A stretch of DNA of 64,000 bases from JBHOQX01 sp042408595 (GTDB lineage Bacteria; Chloroflexota; Chloroflexia; Chloroflexales; Roseiflexaceae): positions 1 to 64,000 of the forward strand of contig JBHOQX010000047.1 in assembly GCA_042408595.1 (NCBI GenBank), given 5' to 3'. The notes under the pieces are model-generated. The model worked only from the letters and a program-made list of their open reading frames with translations. It had not been told where the DNA came from and did no database searches. Positions 7,989 to 16,365 of the stretch are shown here, in pieces; the stretch's first letter is position 1; every line of letters begins with the position of its first letter. Made by a program: the position numbers and the translations under genes.

Positions 7989-8084
7989 CGCGGACGTTCC
8001 CAGCGCGGCAGGTGTTGCGGGCCGCAGGCCCACCAGCGATTCTGGAAGGGCTTCGCCCTTCCAAACCTCCCACCGCGGACGTTC
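7989..8084 (-). repeat. AGGTTTGG hairpin element with 11-bp direct repeats
   Basis: On the minus strand the core reads GGGAGGTTTGGAAGGGCG then AAGCCCTTCC, a hairpin-forming sequence, followed by GGGCCTGCGGCCCGC. CGCGGACGTTC occurs on both sides (7989-7999 and 8074-8084) and looks like a target-site duplication. Related cores occur at 35190, 51424 and 63240. The element lies between the origin candidate and the secreted nuclease gene; 8085-8309 holds nothing else I recognise. Confidence 0.6.
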
Positions 8085-8309
8085 TGTTCATGAAGCGCGC
8101 GTGCCGGCGGGGAGCGCGGCTTGTCCGACCGCTTGCACAGGAGTTTAACAGTGTCTTGAGCCGGGCTTAATCTCCACCGGCTACCATGCAAGCCTTCATC
8201 CGCTCCAGCCGCTGAAGGCACAGCACCGCAATGATGGCGCCGCGGAGTCCGCGCCATCCCGGCCCCCTGCGGCCCGGAGCGCTCGCATCGGAGCATCGAA
8301 GAGGAGAAC

Positions 8310-11300
8310 ATGCGCACTGCCAACCATCCGGACGTCAACCGCCGCGCCCGCCCCGCCGCCGTCCTCGCGCTGCTGTTGGCGCTGCTCGCCGCGATCGCCG
8401 GCGCGCCCGGCCCCACCCGCGCGATCGCCGGCAACCCCGCCGTGGTGATCAGCCAGGTGTATGGCGGCGGCAGCAACAGCGGCGCGCCGCTGGCCAACGA
8501 TTATGTTGAACTGTTCAATCGCAGCGCCGCGCCCGTCTCGCTGAGCGGGCTGTCGATCCAGTACGCCAGCGCCACCGGCACGGGGGCTTTCGGCAGCAAC
8601 CCGGTCGTCCCCCTCTCCGGGACACTCGCGCCCGGCCAGCGCTACCTGGTACAGCTCGCCGGCGGCGCGGCCGGCAGCCCGCTGCCCGCGCCCGACGCCA
8701 CCGGGACGATCAACGCCTCTGCGAGCGCCGGCAAATTCGCGCTGGTGAACGGCACGGCCGGCCTGGCCTGCAACGGCGGCAGCGCTCCCTGCAGCCAGAC
8801 GCAGCTCGACCAGATCATCGACCTGGTCGGCTACGGCAGCGCGAACTTCTTCGAAGGGAGCGGCCCCGCGCCGGCCCTCAGCAACACCACCGCCGGCATC
8901 CGCGCCGCCGGCGGCTGCCAGGATACGAACAACAACGCCACCGATTTCAGCGCCGGCACCCCCGCGCCGCGCAACAGCGCCGCGCCCGCCACCCCCTGCG
9001 CTGACGCAGCCCCGGCCGTTGCCAGCACGAGTCCGGCGAACGGCGCGACCGGCGTACCGCTGAACGCCAACATCACCGTCACCTTCTCGGAGCCGGTCGC
9101 CGCCAGCGCTGGCGCGTTCACCCTCGCGTGCGCCACAAGCGGCAGTCACACTTTGGCTGTCAGCGGCGGGCCGCAGAGCTTCACCCTCGATCCCGCGCCA
9201 GACTTCGCCGCCGGCGAGAGCTGCACCGTCACCGTCGCCGCCGCGCAGATCAGCGACCTGGACACCGACGACCCGCCGGATACGATGGCGGCGGACTACA
9301 CCTTCGGCTTCAGCGCCGCCGCCTCGTCGCCGGCGGCGACCATCCGCATCCACGACATCCAGGGCGCCGGCCACATCTCGCCGCTCGTCTCGACCGTCAA
9401 CGACAACAGCATCTCGCTCGGCGCGAGTGTGGCCGCTGTGCCGGGGATCGTCACCGCCGTCGGTGCAAACGGCTTTTGGATGCAGGACCCGGAGCCGGAC
9501 GCGAACCCGGCCACCTCGGAAGGTATCTTCGTCTTCACCGGCGCGTCCGGCGCGAAGCCGGCGGTCGGCGATTCGGTCACCGTCACCGGGCGGGCCGCCG
9601 AGTTCCGCCCCGGCTGCACCAGCACGAGTTGCACCGCCAGCAGCAGCGGCTGGAACAACCTGACCACCACCGAGATCACCGGCGCCAGCGGCTCGCCGCT
9701 CTCCTGGACGCTCGTCTCGAGCGGCAACCCGCTGCCGGCCCCGACGGTGATCGGCGTCGGCGGGCGCATCCCGCCCACCGCTACGATCGAAGACGACACG
9801 AACGGCAGCATCGAGACCACGCCGAACACATTCGACCCGGAGAACGACGGGATCGACTTCTACGAGAGCCTGGAAGGCATGCGCGTGCAGGTCAACGACG
9901 CGCTGGTCACCGGCCCGACGAACAACTTCGGTGAGATCACCGTGCTGCCGGATAACGGCGCCTTCGCCACATCGCGCACGGCCCGCGGCGGCGCCCTGAT
10001 CGGCGACACCTACAGCGACTTCAACCCGGAGCGCCTCCAGATCGACGACACGCTTACCAGCGGCCCGCCGAAGGTGAACGTCGGCGACCGCTTCCCCGGC
10101 CCGATCATCGGCGTGCTCGACTACAGCTTCGGCAACTACGAACTGCTCAACACCGCGCCGCTCCCCGCGCCGGCCTCCGGCGGGCTGGCCCGCGAGGTCG
10201 TCGGCTTCCCGCCGCCGAATGCCGCCCAGCTCAACGTCACCTCGTTCAACGTCGAGAACCTCGACCCGAACGACCCGCAGAGCAAGTTCGACGGGCTGGC
10301 AGCCGTGATCGTCAACAACCTGGGCGCGCCCGACCTGCTCGGTGTGGAGGAAGTGCAGGACAACAACGGCCCGACCAACGATTCGGTCGTGGATGCCGAC
10401 CAGACCTTCGCCAAACTGATCGCCGCCATCCAGGCTGCCGGCGGCCCGACCTACAGCTACCGCCAGATCAACCCGGTGGACGACCAGGACGGCGGCGAGC
10501 CGGGAGGCAACATCCGCGTTGGCTTCCTGTTCCGCAGCGACCGCGGGCTGGCCTTCGTGGACCGGCCCGGCGGCACGCCCACCGCCGCGGTCAGCGTCGT
10601 CGCTGGCGCGGCCGGCCCGGAGCTGTCGTTCAGCCCCGGGCGGATCGACCCGACCAACAGCGCCTTCAACAACAGCCGCAAGCCGCTGGCCGGCGAGTTC
10701 ACCTTCAACGGCCAGAAGCTGTTCGCGATCGTCAACCATTTCAACTCGAAGGGCGGCGACCAGCCGCTCTATGGCCGCTTCCAGCCGCCGGCGCGGGCCA
10801 GCGAGACGCAGCGCCACCAGCAGGCCCAGATCGTCAACAACTTCGTGGACAGCCTTCTGGCGCAAGACGCGAACGCCAACATCGTCGTGCTTGGCGACCT
10901 GAACGATTTCGAGTTCTCCGAGACGCTCAACATCCTCAAGGGCGGCGTGCTGACCGATCTGATCGAAACCCTCCCGAAGGCCGAGCGCTACACCTACACC
11001 TTCGAAGGCAACGCCCAGGCGCTCGACCATGTGCTCGTCAGCGGCGCGCTGTTCGGCCGGCTCGTCGGCTATGATGTCGTCCACATCAACGCGGAGTTCG
11101 CCGAGCAGACGAGCGACCACGATCCGAGCGTCGCCCGCTTCACCCTCGGCACGGCGCCGCAGATCGTCTCGCTCCCGCTCGTCTCCGCGACGCAGGGGCA
11201 GGCCTACAGCTACGACGTGGACGCGACCGGCGCGCCGGCGGCGGGCTACAGCCTGGACACCGCGCCGGACGGGATGACGATCGACGCGGCGACCGGGCTG

Positions 11301-11702
11301 ATCACCTGGCCGGTGAATGTGCTCCCGGGCAGCTATCCGGTCGTGGTGCGAGCGAGCAACGGCGTCGCGCCGGACGCGGTGCAGAGCTTCAGCATCACGG
11401 TCGCCGCCGCGCCGGCCGCCGGAAAAATCAGCCCAGTGCTGGAGTGCGTCGCCTACAACGGCGGAAGCAGCTACACCGCCCGCTTCGGCTACAAAAACCC
11501 GAACACCTTCCCAGTACAGATTCTGATCGGGCCGGGTAACAAATTCACCCCAGCGCCGCAGGACCGTGGCCAGCCGACGCTCTTCGCAGCGGGGCGGCAG
11601 CGTTTCGTGTTCGACGTGCCGTTCAACGGCAGCAACCTGGTCTGGACGCTCAACGGCAAGACCGCCACAGCCTCCAGCAACCCGGCGCAGCGCTGCCCGT
11701 AA
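8310..11702 (+). CDS. Secreted ExeM/NucH-type endonuclease/exonuclease/phosphatase protein
   Basis: This is a large exported nuclease (1130 residues) of the ExeM/NucH type, expected to degrade extracellular DNA. Domains in order: signal peptide (residues 1-39, ending TRAIA); a lamin-tail domain (about 45-190, VVISQVYGGGSNSG and DYVELFNR); a Big-type Ig domain (about 230-345, ASTSPANGATGVPLNANITVTFSEPV); an OB-like region (about 345-640); the catalytic EEP domain (about 640-950); and a cadherin-like Ig repeat (about 955-1040) before a C-terminal sandwich. Catalytic features are TSFNVENLDPND, GVEEVQDN, HFNSKGGD, VVLGDLNDF and TSDHDPSVA. Start and RBS (GAGGAG before the ATG) are clear. It stands alone in its strand segment. 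Confidence 0.92.
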   Translation: MRTANHPDVNRRARPAAVLALLLALLAAIAGAPGPTRAIAGNPAVVISQVYGGGSNSGAPLANDYVELFNRSAAPVSLSGLSIQYASATGTGAFGSNPVVPLSGTLAPGQRYLVQLAGGAAGSPLPAPDATGTINASASAGKFALVNGTAGLACNGGSAPCSQTQLDQIIDLVGYGSANFFEGSGPAPALSNTTAGIRAAGGCQDTNNNATDFSAGTPAPRNSAAPATPCADAAPAVASTSPANGATGVPLNANITVTFSEPVAASAGAFTLACATSGSHTLAVSGGPQSFTLDPAPDFAAGESCTVTVAAAQISDLDTDDPPDTMAADYTFGFSAAASSPAATIRIHDIQGAGHISPLVSTVNDNSISLGASVAAVPGIVTAVGANGFWMQDPEPDANPATSEGIFVFTGASGAKPAVGDSVTVTGRAAEFRPGCTSTSCTASSSGWNNLTTTEITGASGSPLSWTLVSSGNPLPAPTVIGVGGRIPPTATIEDDTNGSIETTPNTFDPENDGIDFYESLEGMRVQVNDALVTGPTNNFGEITVLPDNGAFATSRTARGGALIGDTYSDFNPERLQIDDTLTSGPPKVNVGDRFPGPIIGVLDYSFGNYELLNTAPLPAPASGGLAREVVGFPPPNAAQLNVTSFNVENLDPNDPQSKFDGLAAVIVNNLGAPDLLGVEEVQDNNGPTNDSVVDADQTFAKLIAAIQAAGGPTYSYRQINPVDDQDGGEPGGNIRVGFLFRSDRGLAFVDRPGGTPTAAVSVVAGAAGPELSFSPGRIDPTNSAFNNSRKPLAGEFTFNGQKLFAIVNHFNSKGGDQPLYGRFQPPARASETQRHQQAQIVNNFVDSLLAQDANANIVVLGDLNDFEFSETLNILKGGVLTDLIETLPKAERYTYTFEGNAQALDHVLVSGALFGRLVGYDVVHINAEFAEQTSDHDPSVARFTLGTAPQIVSLPLVSATQGQAYSYDVDATGAPAAGYSLDTAPDGMTIDAATGLITWPVNVLPGSYPVVVRASNGVAPDAVQSFSITVAAAPAAGKISPVLECVAYNGGSSYTARFGYKNPNTFPVQILIGPGNKFTPAPQDRGQPTLFAAGRQRFVFDVPFNGSNLVWTLNGKTATASSNPAQRCP

Positions 11703-11812
11703 GCCTGAAAAAGCGGCAAGGCGAGAACCTGATAGGTGCGGAAGGGGAACGGGCGCCGGGGCGCAGGCCCCCAACCCCTACCCCCTCGCCTCATCGTTCA
11801 TCGCCCGTCCCA

Positions 11813-11841
11813 TTGACAGCCGCCGCGCCCGCGAGTACAAT
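11813..11841 (+). promoter_or_regulatory. Strong sigma-70 promoter of the SRP RNA gene
   Basis: TTGACA (11813-11818) and TACAAT (11836-11841) are separated by exactly 17 bp, placing the start of transcription at about 11848, at the first base pairs of the SRP RNA stem. Confidence 0.9.
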
Positions 11842-11848
11842 GCCCTGC

Positions 11849-11938
11849 GGCGCCGAGGGACGGCAGATACCTGCTTAACCCCGCCAGGGCCGAGAGGCAG
11901 CAACGGTCGGTGGGTTCCTCTGGGTGTCCCGAGGCGCC
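11849..11938 (+). ncRNA. ffs: Signal recognition particle RNA, small bacterial (4.5S) type
   Basis: The apical part carries the hallmark domain IV sequence (CGCCAGGGCCGAGAGGCAGC, about 11882-11901, followed by AACG), which binds Ffh. The outer arms pair: GGCGCC-GA-GGGAC on the 5' side against GTCCC-GA-GGCGCC on the 3' side, closing a hairpin of about 90 nt. A consensus promoter ends seven bases upstream. The RNA scaffolds Ffh for co-translational targeting of membrane and exported proteins. No obvious U-rich terminator follows. Confidence 0.95.
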
Positions 11939-12027
11939 ATCCAGTCACGGCAGTCGGCGTGAGCGCGCCGGCTGCCCTTTGTTTGCGGCCCGGTCGGGGC
12001 GGCGCGGGTCAAACGCCCGGCAAGGTC

Positions 12028-12056
12028 TTGTCTTGCGGCCATAGCTGTGCTACACT
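12028..12056 (+). promoter_or_regulatory. Promoter of the second parA-like gene
   Basis: TTGTCT (12028-12033) and TACACT (12051-12056) are 17 bp apart, about 47 bp before the ATG at 12103. Confidence 0.6.
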
Positions 12057-12102
12057 CCGATCCGGCGCGGCAGCGCCAGATGTTCGGGCGCGGGGAGCGG
12101 GC

Positions 12103-13119
12103 ATGGGGCGAGTCATCGCAGTCTCCAACCTGAAGGGCGGCATCGGCAAGACGACCACCGTCGTCAACCTCGGCGCGGGCCTGGCGCTGAAGGGGGCGCG
12201 CGTGCTGCTGGTGGATGTCGATGCCCAGGGCAACCTGGCGATGGCGCTCGGCGTCCATCCGCGCCACACCGTCTACGAGGCCCTGGTGGATGGCCGGCCG
12301 GCCGCGGAGTGCATCACCCCCGCCCGCCACAACCTCGACCTGATCGCGGCGGACGCCACGCTGCTCGGCGCGCAGCCGATCATCGCCCAGCGGCCCGATT
12401 GGAGCCGGGCGCTCTACAAGGCCATCCGCCCGCTCATCCCCGACTACGACTACATCCTGATCGACTCCGCCGGCTCGCTGACGCCGCTCAACGTCAACGC
12501 GCTCGTCTGCGCCGGGGACGTGATCGCGCCCACCGCCATCGAGCACTTCTCGATCCAGAGCCTCGGCCTGCTGTTCACCCAGGTCGCGCGGGTCAAGGGG
12601 GGCAGCGCCGGCATCCGCATGATCATCCCGACGATGTACGACCCGCGCGTGCGCCAGTCGGGCGAGTTGCTGGAAGCACTGCGGGCCCGCTATGGCGCGC
12701 TGGTCGGCCCCCCGATCCGGGTGAATGTACGCCTCTCCGAGTCGCCGCGGCACGGCCGGACGATCTACGAGTACGATCCGCGCTCGCGCGGCGCGCTCGA
12801 CTACGCGCTGCTGGTCGAACACGTTAGCCAGGTCTTCGGCGGGCTGCCCGAAGCGATGCCGTCGCTGAATGGCGCGCCCGCCGCCGCGCCACGCGCCACG
12901 CCGGCCGCAGTTGCCCCCGCGCCCGCCACGGAGCCGGACCCCCCGCCCACGCCGGTTGGCGCCCCCGGCCCGGCCGCGGTGCGCATCGGCCTTGCCGGGC
13001 CGAAGCACTGCCCGAACTGCGGCCGGCCGCTGCGCGTCACCCACGCCGCAGGCTATGCCATCGCCTACTGCGAATATTGCAAATACCAGACGCAGACCCT
13101 GGCCCGTGGGCCGCGGTAA
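12103..13119 (+). CDS. ParA/Soj-type ATPase with C-terminal zinc ribbon
   Basis: This 338-residue protein has a complete ParA-type ATPase domain: SNLKGGIGKTTTVVNLGAG at the N-terminus, VLLVDVDAQGNLAMALG, and YDYILIDSAGSLTPLNVNAL. It then has an Ala/Pro-rich linker (about residues 250-295) and a C-terminal zinc ribbon with CPNCG and CEYC. ParA relatives position DNA, chemoreceptors or other large cargo. The zinc ribbon is not part of the chromosomal ParA pattern and suggests a distinct partner. It has its own promoter, immediately after the SRP RNA gene, and no ParB-like gene beside it. The ATG at 12103 is chosen because the Walker A begins eight residues later; the frame is open further upstream only through the SRP RNA. 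Cargo is unknown. Confidence 0.88.
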   Translation: MGRVIAVSNLKGGIGKTTTVVNLGAGLALKGARVLLVDVDAQGNLAMALGVHPRHTVYEALVDGRPAAECITPARHNLDLIAADATLLGAQPIIAQRPDWSRALYKAIRPLIPDYDYILIDSAGSLTPLNVNALVCAGDVIAPTAIEHFSIQSLGLLFTQVARVKGGSAGIRMIIPTMYDPRVRQSGELLEALRARYGALVGPPIRVNVRLSESPRHGRTIYEYDPRSRGALDYALLVEHVSQVFGGLPEAMPSLNGAPAAAPRATPAAVAPAPATEPDPPPTPVGAPGPAAVRIGLAGPKHCPNCGRPLRVTHAAGYAIAYCEYCKYQTQTLARGPR

Positions 13120-13185
13120 GCAATCGCGTGCACCATGGAAAATGCAGCGTGCAAAGTTGGGGGTTGGGAGATTGGAGCATGGTTT

Positions 13186-13225
13186 GCTGACCGTTTGCCC
13201 GTCTTACCGTCTGCCTGTCTGACTT
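13186..13225. repeat. Period-8 degenerate repeat array (TCTGACCG type)
   Basis: The units GCTGACCG, TTTGCCCG, TCTTACCG, TCTGCCTG and TCTGACTT follow one another between the ParA-like gene and the next small gene. The same TCTGACCG unit type recurs near 43530. Confidence 0.6.
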
Positions 13226-13305
13226 CTGGCTCCCGCCCCGCCACCTCGCAACACGCCATCGCCCACGCACGTCCAATCTACAATCGGCAATCCAGGTGAA
13301 CCGCT

Positions 13306-13596
13306 ATGAGCATAGATGACTACCGCGCCGAGGTGCGCGCCCTGCTGGAGCGCTTCCTCGCCGAAGCGAGCGAGACCGACGACAAGGCGCTGATCGTCCA
13401 GATGTACACCGACGAACTGGCGTTGTTGCACGGGCGCTATGCCCACCGCCTGCTGGAAGATGTCATGGCCGACGCGCACACCCGCCTCGACGCGCGCCTC
13501 GCGCCCGACCCGCTGCGCCAGACGATCGCCTCGGTGCAGACAACTGTGCAGGATATCTGGCGCACCCTGTGGGGGCCGCCGGACGAGCGCCGATGA
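13306..13596 (+). CDS. Small helical protein of unknown function
   Basis: A 96-residue predicted protein, charged and apparently all-helical (MSIDDYRAEVRALLERFLAE at the start). It has no signal peptide, membrane segment or motif I recognise. AGGTGAACCGCT precedes the ATG, a modest ribosome site. It follows the ParA-like gene by 186 bp, with repeat DNA between, and is on the same strand, so a link is possible but not shown. Codon use matches the neighbours, so I take it as a real gene. Confidence 0.6.
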   Translation: MSIDDYRAEVRALLERFLAEASETDDKALIVQMYTDELALLHGRYAHRLLEDVMADAHTRLDARLAPDPLRQTIASVQTTVQDIWRTLWGPPDERR

Positions 13597-13630
13597 GGGG
13601 GCGTCCGTATCCGCTCCGCCACCGCGCCGC

Positions 13631-14464
13631 TCACTCCACTGGGCCCGTGTCCATAAAGTGAAACCGCCGCTGAAACCGGCGCAGCTCCTTCAGCGCCAGC
13701 GGGCCGACGGTAGCCAGCAGCACGACGTTCCCGATCGCCCGCAGCGAATCCCATCCCAGCGACGTGAGCAGATAGAACCCCCAGTAGCGCCGCAGCGTCT
13801 CGCCGAGGCCGAGCCCGGGCTGCCAGAAGAGCGCGCCGGCCCCGGCGAACGGCCACGACCAGAGGTTCATCAGCGCGCCGAAGAGCAGGCCCCAGAGGTA
13901 GCCGAAGGCGCACAGCAGCGCGACCTCGGCCGGGCCGCCGGGGCGCAGCCGGCGCCCGAGCGGGCGCAGCGCCGCCGCCGACAGCCCCATCCAGCCCATC
14001 ACAAACATCTGGAACGGCATCCACGGCCCGACCCCGCCGGTCAGCAGCGCCGAGGCCGCCAGCGAGAGCGCACCGAGCAGAAAGCCGAAGCGCCCCCCGT
14101 AGACATACCCGGCTAGGATCGTCAGAAAGAAGAACGTCGGCGAGTCTCCGGGGCCGACCGGCAGGCGCAGCACAGCGTTGATCGCCGTCAGGATGCCGAG
14201 CACGGCGACCGTGCGGGCGTTGAGGCGGCCCGCGCCAAGCTCGGCCAGCAGCAGCAGCAGGAGCGCCGGCCCGAGCAGTGCGAAGATCAGCGGCGCGTCG
14301 GCGGCGTGGGCCCCGGCCGGGCCAGCGAGCGCCGGCTGTGTCAGCATGAACGGGTACAGGAAGGCCGCCGCGCCCAGCAGACAGACCAACGCCAGCACCA
14401 CGCCGCTCGCGAAGCGGGCCGCGCGCCTGCTGCCGGGGCTATCACGACCTAAAGAAACTGTCAT
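13631..14464 (-). CDS. ECF transporter substrate-binding (S) component-like membrane protein
   Basis: This 277-residue membrane protein has about eight hydrophobic segments. It resembles the S components of energy-coupling-factor vitamin transporters, notably in GILTAINAVLRLP, FFFLTILAGYVYGGRFGFLLGALSLAASALLTGGVGPWMPFQMFVMGW and the C-terminal region. Such proteins bind a vitamin or metal and work with a shared EcfT-EcfA module, which is not in the window. I chose the ATG at 14464 because the preceding frame lacks hydrophobic character; no clear ribosome site supports it. It converges with the small gene on its left and diverges from the heptose kinase gene on its right. The ligand cannot be told from the sequence. 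Confidence 0.72.
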   Translation of the reverse strand: MTVSLGRDSPGSRRAARFASGVVLALVCLLGAAAFLYPFMLTQPALAGPAGAHAADAPLIFALLGPALLLLLLAELGAGRLNARTVAVLGILTAINAVLRLPVGPGDSPTFFFLTILAGYVYGGRFGFLLGALSLAASALLTGGVGPWMPFQMFVMGWMGLSAAALRPLGRRLRPGGPAEVALLCAFGYLWGLLFGALMNLWSWPFAGAGALFWQPGLGLGETLRRYWGFYLLTSLGWDSLRAIGNVVLLATVGPLALKELRRFQRRFHFMDTGPVE

Positions 14465-14631
14465 CGACACTGTGGCACTCTTTAGGGGTGATTCATTCGC
14501 GCATGGTAGAGTCGAACCTGTCAACGCGGATCGCGCCGGCCGGCGCGCCGTTGGCATTGGCCCGAACGGCGACGGCGCCGATTGAACCGCCCGCTCAGCA
14601 CCTGCCGCTCAGGCATAGAAGGGTTCGAACC

Positions 14632-15675
14632 GTGCTCATCGCCCGCTCTCCCGTGCGCATCAGCTTCGGCGGTGGCGGCACCGACCTGGCCGCGTATTAT
14701 ACGCGCTTCGGCGGGATGGTCGTCAGTGCCTCGATCAACAAATACATCTACGGCATCGTCACGAAGAATTTCGACACGACCTTTCAGGTGATCTCGGCGG
14801 ACTACCGCAGCATCCTGAAGATGCCGACCGATGGCAGCGCCTACGAGAACAACAACCTGGAATTGCGGCTCTGCCAGGTGATCTACGAATACTTCGACCT
14901 GCGGATGCCGGTCAACGTCTTCATCGCCTCTGAGGTGCCGCCCGGCACCGGCCTCGGCTCGTCCAGCGTCACATCGGTCACGCTCTGCAACATCTTCAGC
15001 ACGCTGAGCGGCCGGAGCATGAGCAAGGCGCAACTGGCCGAGACCGCCTACGAGATCGAGACGCAGCGGCTCGAAGCGCCGATCGGCAAGCAGGACCAGT
15101 ACGCCAGCGCGTTCGGCGGGCTGAACTGCTTCGAGTTCAACGAGGCCGGCGTGCGCGTCACTCCGCTGAAGATGACCGCGGCGGCGATCCGCGGCCTGGA
15201 GCGGCGGCTGATGCTGTTCTACACCGGCGCGACACGCCAGGCGCGCGATATCCTCCAGGAGCAGCGCTCGGCGAGCGAGCAACGCGCCGGCCGCACCATC
15301 GAGGCGCTGCACCAGATCAAGGCGCTCGGCTGGCAGATCAAGGACGCGCTCGAGAACGGCCGCCTGGATGACTTCGGTGCCCTGCTCGACGAGAGCTGGC
15401 AGCAAAAAAAGCAGCTCGCCAGCGGCATCTCCAACCCGTTTATCGATGATGCCTATGCCCAGGCCCGCGCCAACGGCGCGCTCGGCGGCAAGATCACCGG
15501 CGCGGGCGGCGGCGGCTTCCTGATGCTCTGCTGCCCGGAAGACCGGCAGCCGGGCGTTCGCCAGGCGCTGGAGCGGCTCGGGCTCCAGCAGGTGCGGTTC
15601 GCTTTCGAGTTCGAAGGCACGCGCGTGCTGCTGCATACCGCCCTGCTGAACTCACCCTACGACTGGAACCAGTAG
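14632..15675 (+). CDS. hddA: D-glycero-alpha-D-manno-heptose 7-phosphate kinase (GHMP kinase)
   Basis: This 347-residue GHMP-family kinase should phosphorylate D-glycero-D-manno-heptose 7-phosphate at C1, in the GDP-heptose route to surface glycans. Seen are the N-terminal SPVRISFGGGGTDLAAYY, the GHMP ATP loop VPPGTGLGSSSV (about residues 100-112), IGKQDQYASAFGGLN and the C-terminal GKITGAGGGGFLML. The GTG at 14632 is chosen because homologues begin two or three residues before RSPVRIS. It starts an apparent operon with the phosphatase gmhB 48 bp downstream, which acts on the bisphosphate this enzyme makes. A related sugar substrate cannot be excluded. Confidence 0.9.
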   Translation: MLIARSPVRISFGGGGTDLAAYYTRFGGMVVSASINKYIYGIVTKNFDTTFQVISADYRSILKMPTDGSAYENNNLELRLCQVIYEYFDLRMPVNVFIASEVPPGTGLGSSSVTSVTLCNIFSTLSGRSMSKAQLAETAYEIETQRLEAPIGKQDQYASAFGGLNCFEFNEAGVRVTPLKMTAAAIRGLERRLMLFYTGATRQARDILQEQRSASEQRAGRTIEALHQIKALGWQIKDALENGRLDDFGALLDESWQQKKQLASGISNPFIDDAYAQARANGALGGKITGAGGGGFLMLCCPEDRQPGVRQALERLGLQQVRFAFEFEGTRVLLHTALLNSPYDWNQ

Positions 15676-15723
15676 CCGAGCACGGCGCCGCGTTGCGCCG
15701 CCCCCACGTCAGGAGGGATGGGA

Positions 15724-16353
15724 ATGCGAGCCGTTTTTCTGGACCGTGACGGTGTGATCAACGAGAACCGGCCGGATCACGTCAAGTGCTGGGATGAGTT
15801 TCGTTTCCTGCCGGGGGTGCTCACCGCGATTCGCTGGCTGCGCCTGGCCGGCTTTCATGTGTTTGTGGTGACGAACCAGGCGATCATCGCCCGCGGCGCC
15901 GCTACCCACGGGGTCGTCGAGGATATTCACCGACGGATGATGTTGCAGGTCGCGTTGCATGGTGGGCGGATCCACGACATCCGCTACTGCCCGCACGACG
16001 CCGACGATGCGTGCCGGTGCCGCAAGCCGCAGCCCGGCATGCTGCTCGATATCGCGGCCCACTGGTCGGTGGATCTGGGCCGGTCGTACCTGATCGGCGA
16101 CGCGCTGACCGACATGGCCGCCGGTGCCAGCGCCGGCTGCCGCACTGTGCTGGTGCGCACCGGCCGCGGCGGCGAGCAGTGCGCCCTGCCCGAGGCGCGG
16201 CAGACCCCGATCGATTACGTCGCAGCGGATCTGCCCGACGCGGTGGATTGGCTTTTTCGCCGGGAAGGCCTGACATTACCGCGTCAGGACCTGCTGCCGC
16301 GGCCCGCCCCCGCCGCAGTCGGATCCCTGATAGCGCTTCCAGTCGCCGGGTAA
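15724..16353 (+). CDS. gmhB: D-glycero-D-manno-heptose 1,7-bisphosphate phosphatase-like HAD protein
   Basis: This 209-residue HAD-superfamily phosphatase removes the 7-phosphate from heptose 1,7-bisphosphate. The nucleophile motif is FLDRDGVIN at the N-terminus. VVTNQ (motif II), a zinc-type cluster CPHDADDACRCRKPQPGML (about residues 93-111), and YLIGDALTDMAAG (motif IV) follow. AGGAGG lies 7 bp before the ATG at 15724, which decides the start over the ATG at 15718. It lies directly downstream of hddA and upstream of a Wzz-type gene, as expected for nucleotide-heptose synthesis feeding a surface polymer. Confidence 0.9.
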   Translation: MRAVFLDRDGVINENRPDHVKCWDEFRFLPGVLTAIRWLRLAGFHVFVVTNQAIIARGAATHGVVEDIHRRMMLQVALHGGRIHDIRYCPHDADDACRCRKPQPGMLLDIAAHWSVDLGRSYLIGDALTDMAAGASAGCRTVLVRTGRGGEQCALPEARQTPIDYVAADLPDAVDWLFRREGLTLPRQDLLPRPAPAAVGSLIALPVAG

Positions 16354-16365
16354 GGAGACAGCCCC

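Noticed and set aside
8196..11774. Very long open frame (1192 codons) on the minus strand
   Set aside because: It lies opposite the secreted nuclease gene, has Arg/Ala/Val-rich composition without domains, and is the usual antisense shadow of GC-rich third codon positions.
14612..14632. GGGTTCGAACC, like a tRNA T-loop
   Set aside because: No acceptor, D or anticodon stems fit around it; it lies in the leader of the heptose kinase gene.
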